Part shown: piece after piece, positions 60,301 to 64,000 of the stretch
Layout: each line of letters opens with the position of its first letter
Numbering within the stretch: the first letter of the stretch is position 1
Assembly: GCF_009902005.1 (NCBI RefSeq)
Contig: NZ_WUTT01000001.1
Span: 2,508,227-2,572,226, forward strand
Length of the DNA: 64,000 nucleotides
Reading direction: 5' to 3'
Source: Halomonas alimentaria
Lineage (GTDB): Bacteria; Pseudomonadota; Gammaproteobacteria; Pseudomonadales; Halomonadaceae
Program-made: the position numbers and the translations under genes
The notes under the pieces: model-generated
Told to the model about the DNA's origin: nothing
What the model saw: only the letters and a program-made list of their open reading frames with translations
The model's database searches: none

Positions 60301-61569
60301 ATGCCGTACCGACTACCGCGCCATCGCCTTCGCTCCCTCGCCCCCTACCTGCTGCCGGTACTGATCGGGGTGCTGCTGGCCGTGATACTGCTCAATGCCT
60401 TCCCGCAGCTCACCGGCCGCGATACGGCCGACTCGCCGTCGCCACAAGCGCCCTCCCCGACCCGGCGCGAGCCGCTGGCGGTGTCCCCCGATGTCGCGGC
60501 ATCCAGCGATGAAACCGAGCGCCCCGCCCCGGCACTGCGCCAGGCACCGCCGCTCGCCCGCGAACAGGGGCCGGCCAGCTACGCCGCCGCGGTGGAGCGT
60601 GCCGCCCCGGCGGTCGTCAATATCTACTCCTCACGGGTCGTCGAGCGCGACCAGCACCCGCTGATGTCGGACCCCTTCTTCCGCCAGTTCTTCGGTGACG
60701 ACATGCCGACGCGCCAACGCATGCTCTCGAGTCTCGGCTCGGGCGTCATCGTCAGTGAAGAGGGCTATGTGCTGACCAACCACCATGTCATCGGCGGCGC
60801 CGACCAGATCCAGGTAGCCCTGCGCGACGGCCGAGAGACCCTGGCCGAGGTGATCGGTACCGACCCGGAGAGCGACCTCGCCGTGCTGCGCATCCAGCTC
60901 GACGACCTGCCGGTGATCGAGCTCGCCGACTCCGCCGAGGTGGCTATCGGCGATGTGGCCCTGGCCATCGGCAACCCCTTCGGGGTCGGCCAGACGGTCA
61001 CCATGGGCATCATCAGTGCCACCGGCCGCAGCCACCTGGGGCTCAACGCCTACGAGGACTTCATCCAGACCGATGCCGCCATCAACCCGGGCAACTCCGG
61101 AGGCGCGCTGATCAGCCCCGACGGCGCCATGGTCGGCATCAACACCGCCATCTTCTCGCGCTCCGGCGGCTCCCAGGGCATCGGCTTCGCCATCCCCGCC
61201 AACCTGGCGCGCAATATCCTCGAGGAGCTGGTCACCCAGGGGCGGGTGATCCGTGGCTGGTTGGGAGTCGAGGCCCAGGAGCTCAACCCGGAGCTGGCCG
61301 CCTCCTTCGGCCTGCAGGCGCCGCGTGGCGTGATCATTGCCGGAGTGGTTCCGGGAGGCCCTGCCGACCAGGCCGGCCTGCGCCCCGGTGACGTGCTGCT
61401 CTCGATCGAGGGCCGACCGATCCTCGATGCCCGGGAAACGATGTCCGACATTGCCGCGGTGGAGCCCGGCGATAGCCTGCCGCTCACCGTGGTACGCGGC
61501 GGCGAGGAGCTGGAGCTGACGGTAGAAGTCGGCGAACGCCCGCCCCCCGAGCTGCGCAGCCCCGAGTAG
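60301..61569 (+). CDS. degS: Membrane-anchored periplasmic serine protease DegS/AlgW-type
   Basis: A 422-residue HtrA-family protease that senses misfolded outer-membrane proteins and starts cleavage of the anti-sigma factor RseA/MucA. N-terminal membrane anchor (about 15-33), a Pro/Ser-rich linker to about 90, then the protease domain with catalytic triad His162 (TNHHVI), Asp192 (ESDLAVL) and Ser266 (GNSGGAL), and a single PDZ domain (about 315-410, with GVVPGGPADQAGLRPGDVLL). One PDZ plus an anchor favours DegS/AlgW over DegP/DegQ. The linker is longer than in E. coli DegS (355 residues). It is next to hisD as in pseudomonads. Confidence 0.94.
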   Translation: MPYRLPRHRLRSLAPYLLPVLIGVLLAVILLNAFPQLTGRDTADSPSPQAPSPTRREPLAVSPDVAASSDETERPAPALRQAPPLAREQGPASYAAAVERAAPAVVNIYSSRVVERDQHPLMSDPFFRQFFGDDMPTRQRMLSSLGSGVIVSEEGYVLTNHHVIGGADQIQVALRDGRETLAEVIGTDPESDLAVLRIQLDDLPVIELADSAEVAIGDVALAIGNPFGVGQTVTMGIISATGRSHLGLNAYEDFIQTDAAINPGNSGGALISPDGAMVGINTAIFSRSGGSQGIGFAIPANLARNILEELVTQGRVIRGWLGVEAQELNPELAASFGLQAPRGVIIAGVVPGGPADQAGLRPGDVLLSIEGRPILDARETMSDIAAVEPGDSLPLTVVRGGEELELTVEVGERPPPELRSPE

Positions 61570-61614
61570 CCGCTCGGCCTCGACGTCACCCGGCCATTAC
61601 CACTCCCCCACAAC

Positions 61615-61648
61615 GCAGAGGGCCCCGCCATCCGGCGGGGCCCTCTGC
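61615..61648. terminator. Terminator between degS and hisD
   Basis: 15-bp perfect stem GCAGAGGGCCCCGCC/GGCGGGGCCCTCTGC with an ATCC loop, 45 nt past the degS stop, convergent to hisD. Confidence 0.85.
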
Positions 61649-61684
61649 TTACAGCCAGTCATTCATGCAGCTGACTGGCCGACT

Positions 61685-61720
61685 CACTCTCCAACCACGA
61701 CCCACTCTCCCACCACGACT
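61685..61720. repeat. Two 18-bp tandem repeats downstream of hisD
   Basis: CACTCTCCAACCACGACC and CACTCTCCCACCACGACT, differing at 2 of 18 positions, followed by a partial third CACTC. They lie in the degS-hisD gap just past the hisD stop. Confidence 0.6.
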
Positions 61721-61733
61721 CACTCGGGGCCGC

Positions 61734-63065
61734 TCACTCCTTGATCCGGTACTCGGCGCTGCGCGCATGGGCAGTAAGCGATTCGCCGCGAGCCAGCACC
61801 GAGGCCACCCGGCCCAGCTCCGACGCCCCTTCGGGCGAGCAGTGAATGACCGACGAGCGCTTCTGGAAGTCGTAGACCCCCAGCGGCGACGAGAAACGCG
61901 CGGTGCCCGAAGTCGGCAGCACATGGTTGGGGCCGGCACAGTAGTCGCCCAGCGCCTCGGCGGTGTAGCGCCCCATGAAGATGGCACCGGCGTGCCGCAC
62001 CTCGGGCAACCAACCCTCGGGGTTGGCTACCGAGAGCTCGAGGTGCTCCGGGGCGATGCGGTTGATCAGCGTCATCGCCTCGGCGCGATCGCGGCAATGA
62101 ATCAGCGCCCCACGCCGGGAGAGCGACTCGCGAACGATCGCCTGGCGCTCCAGGGTCGGCAGCAGCCGGTCGATGGCGGCCTCCACGGCGTCCAGGTGCC
62201 CGGCATCCCAACCAACCAGGATCGCCTGGGCGTCCTCGTCATGCTCGGCCTGGGAGAACAGGTCCATGGCCAGCCACTCGGGGTCGGTGCCGCCATCGGA
62301 GACCACCAGGATCTCCGAAGGGCCGGCGATCATGTCGATGCCTACCTGGCCGAACACCGCGCGCTTGGCGGTGGCCACGTAGATGTTGCCCGGACCGACG
62401 ATCTTGTCGACCCGCGGCACCGTCTCGGTGCCGTAGGCCAGGGCCGCAATGGCCTGGGCGCCGCCCACCGTGAACACCCGGTCGACCCCGGCGAGATGCG
62501 CCGCGGCCAGCACCAGCTCGTTGAGCACCCCATCCGGGGTGGGCACTACCATGATGATCTCGCGAACGCCGGCCACGTGGGCGGGAATCGCGTTCATCAA
62601 CACCGAGGAGGGATAGGCCGCCTTGCCACCCGGCACATAGATGCCGGCGCGGTCCAGCGGCATGACCTGCTGGCCGAGCACGCTGCCGTCCGCCTCGGTG
62701 TAGTGCCAGGACTCGGGCTTCTGGCGCTCGTGGTAGAGGCGGATACGTTCGGCGGCCTGGGCCAGCGCCTCGCGCTGCTCGGCGGGCAACCCCTCATAGG
62801 CCTGGCGCAAGCGCGGTGCACTGAGGGTCAGTTCGGCCATGCTCGATACCGAGAGGCGATCGAAGCGGTTGCTGGCCTCCACCAGGGCGGCATCGCCGCG
62901 ATCCTTCACCGCGGCGAGAATCTCCGCGACCCGCGCCTGGACCTCGCCGTCGGAGACCCCCTCCCAGGCCAGCAGGTGGTCGAGCCGAGCCGTGAAGTCG
63001 GCGTCGGTAGTGGCGAGGCGGGCAATTCCGGAGGGAGCAGTGGTCTCGGTCATGGCAGCATCCAT
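61734..63065 (-). CDS. hisD: Histidinol dehydrogenase
   Basis: A 443-residue enzyme that oxidises L-histidinol to L-histidine in two NAD-dependent steps. [44 protein letters not shown], and the zinc-site histidines in [11 protein letters not shown] and APEHLEL are intact. ATG at 63065 (MDAAM) or 63053 (MTETTAPSG) may be used. It follows hisG by 40 nt. hisC, which often lies next in relatives, is absent here; a terminator and degS follow instead. Confidence 0.97.
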   Translation of the reverse strand: MDAAMTETTAPSGIARLATTDADFTARLDHLLAWEGVSDGEVQARVAEILAAVKDRGDAALVEASNRFDRLSVSSMAELTLSAPRLRQAYEGLPAEQREALAQAAERIRLYHERQKPESWHYTEADGSVLGQQVMPLDRAGIYVPGGKAAYPSSVLMNAIPAHVAGVREIIMVVPTPDGVLNELVLAAAHLAGVDRVFTVGGAQAIAALAYGTETVPRVDKIVGPGNIYVATAKRAVFGQVGIDMIAGPSEILVVSDGGTDPEWLAMDLFSQAEHDEDAQAILVGWDAGHLDAVEAAIDRLLPTLERQAIVRESLSRRGALIHCRDRAEAMTLINRIAPEHLELSVANPEGWLPEVRHAGAIFMGRYTAEALGDYCAGPNHVLPTSGTARFSSPLGVYDFQKRSSVIHCSPEGASELGRVASVLARGESLTAHARSAEYRIKE

Positions 63066-63105
63066 ATCGTGTCGGGACTATCCAGTCGGGTCCATCGCCG
63101 GCATC

Positions 63106-63759
63106 TCAGCCCGCGACGCCCTCGCGACGTGCGGTCACCGCCTGCTCGAGGCGCTCGAGCAGCGGCTTGATACGCGCATGCTTCATGGTCATCGACGCCT
63201 TGTTGACCACCAGGCGGGTGGAGATCGGCGCGATCAGCTCGCGGGGCTCCATGCCGTTGGCGCGCAGGGTATTGCCGGTATCGACGATATCGACGATCTC
63301 GTCGGCCAGGTTCATCAGCGGCGCCAGTTCCATGGCGCCGTAGAGCTTGATCACCTCGGCCTGGATGCCCTGCTCGGCATACCAGCGCCGGGCGACGTTG
63401 ACGAACTTGGTGGCCACCCGGCGCCGCGCACGGGCCGGCTCGGCGCCGGTGATGCCCGCGGTCATCAGCCGGCAGCGAGCGATCTCCAGGTCCAGCGGCT
63501 CATAGAGCCCCGCCGCGCCGTGCTCGAGGAGCACGTCCTTGCCCGCCACCCCCAGATCGGCGGCGCCCAGCTGCACATAGGTCGGCACGTCGGTGGCGCG
63601 GATCACCACCAGCTTGACGTCGGGCAGGTTGGTATCGAACAGCAGCTTGCGGCTGCTGCCCAGGTCTTCCGCCGGCTCGACGCCGGCGTCGGCCAGCAGC
63701 GGCAGGGTCTCGTCCAGGATACGGCCCTTGGAGAGGGCCACGATCAGTTGTTTGCTCAT
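63106..63759 (-). CDS. hisG: ATP phosphoribosyltransferase, short form (HisGS)
   Basis: A 217-residue catalytic subunit of the first step of histidine synthesis. [34 protein letters not shown], and [13 protein letters not shown] (the PRPP-binding motif) are present. The C-terminal regulatory domain of the long form (about 300 residues in E. coli) is missing, so a HisZ partner encoded elsewhere is expected for activity and feedback by histidine. It lies 25 nt after murA. Confidence 0.97.
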   Translation of the reverse strand: MSKQLIVALSKGRILDETLPLLADAGVEPAEDLGSSRKLLFDTNLPDVKLVVIRATDVPTYVQLGAADLGVAGKDVLLEHGAAGLYEPLDLEIARCRLMTAGITGAEPARARRRVATKFVNVARRWYAEQGIQAEVIKLYGAMELAPLMNLADEIVDIVDTGNTLRANGMEPRELIAPISTRLVVNKASMTMKHARIKPLLERLEQAVTARREGVAG

Positions 63760-63784
63760 GCTCTCGCCTTGGTCAGGGTGCAGG

Positions 63785-64000
<216 letters not shown>

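Overview
The window is GC-rich chromosomal DNA from a Halomonas-like gammaproteobacterium. I infer this from the wall-to-wall high-GC3 genes and from typical gammaproteobacterial gene orders: the full mur/fts cluster running into lpxC and secA, rsmI-lpoA-yraN-diaA-dolP, rplM-rpsI next to petABC and sspAB, zapE/zapG divergent, and murA-hisG-hisD next to degS. I found no tRNA or rRNA gene, insertion sequence, prophage or CRISPR array. The only structural RNA gene I can identify is RNase P RNA. Genes are cut at both ends (mrp at the left, murA at the right).

Region by region. 1-5.9 kb: the 5' part of a short Mrp/ApbC, a membrane-anchored coiled-coil protein, an RluF-like protein that lacks the catalytic aspartate, a spermidine-synthase-fold protein, a YihY/BrkB membrane protein and a phospholipase-D family protein. 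6-12.9 kb: a tricarboxylate transporter operon (tctCBA) transcribed away from a four-gene operon with 4-nt overlaps that encodes a shortened IclR-type protein, a TctD/TctE-like two-component system and a periplasmic binding protein. 12.9-24.7 kb: mixed metabolic genes, namely cobA with an NSS transporter, cfa, a diguanylate cyclase, a RecQ helicase, phhB with an aromatic aminotransferase, an NCS2 permease and a Nudix/ThiE fusion.

24.7-47.5 kb, mostly on the minus strand, is the envelope and division core, in transcription order rsmH-ftsL-ftsI-murE-murF-mraY-murD-ftsW-murG-murC-ddlB-ftsQ-ftsA-ftsZ-lpxC, then a small exported ORF, secA, argJ and the Nudix/ThiE gene. Most genes overlap by 1 or 4 nt, so the murein precursor pathway and divisome are translationally coupled. 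mraZ is absent, and rnpB sits where it would be expected. dciA is the only plus-strand gene inserted here. 47.5-64 kb: rnpB and a 96-bp inverted-repeat element; rsmI divergent from lpoA-yraN-diaA-dolP; sspB/sspA, the cytochrome bc1 genes petABC, rpsI/rplM and zapE on the minus strand; zapG and the periplasmic protease degS on the plus strand; a Nif3-like gene, hisD, hisG and murA on the minus strand.

The most interesting item is the 120-codon ORF at 28813-29175. It lies directly upstream of secA, has a signal peptide, and ends in an Arg-Arg-Gly-Pro-Pro-Pro tail. That is where, and how, a SecM-type secretion-monitoring arrest peptide would be built. Second is the tct signalling operon, in which a periplasmic binding protein is coupled to a histidine kinase and a shortened IclR protein.
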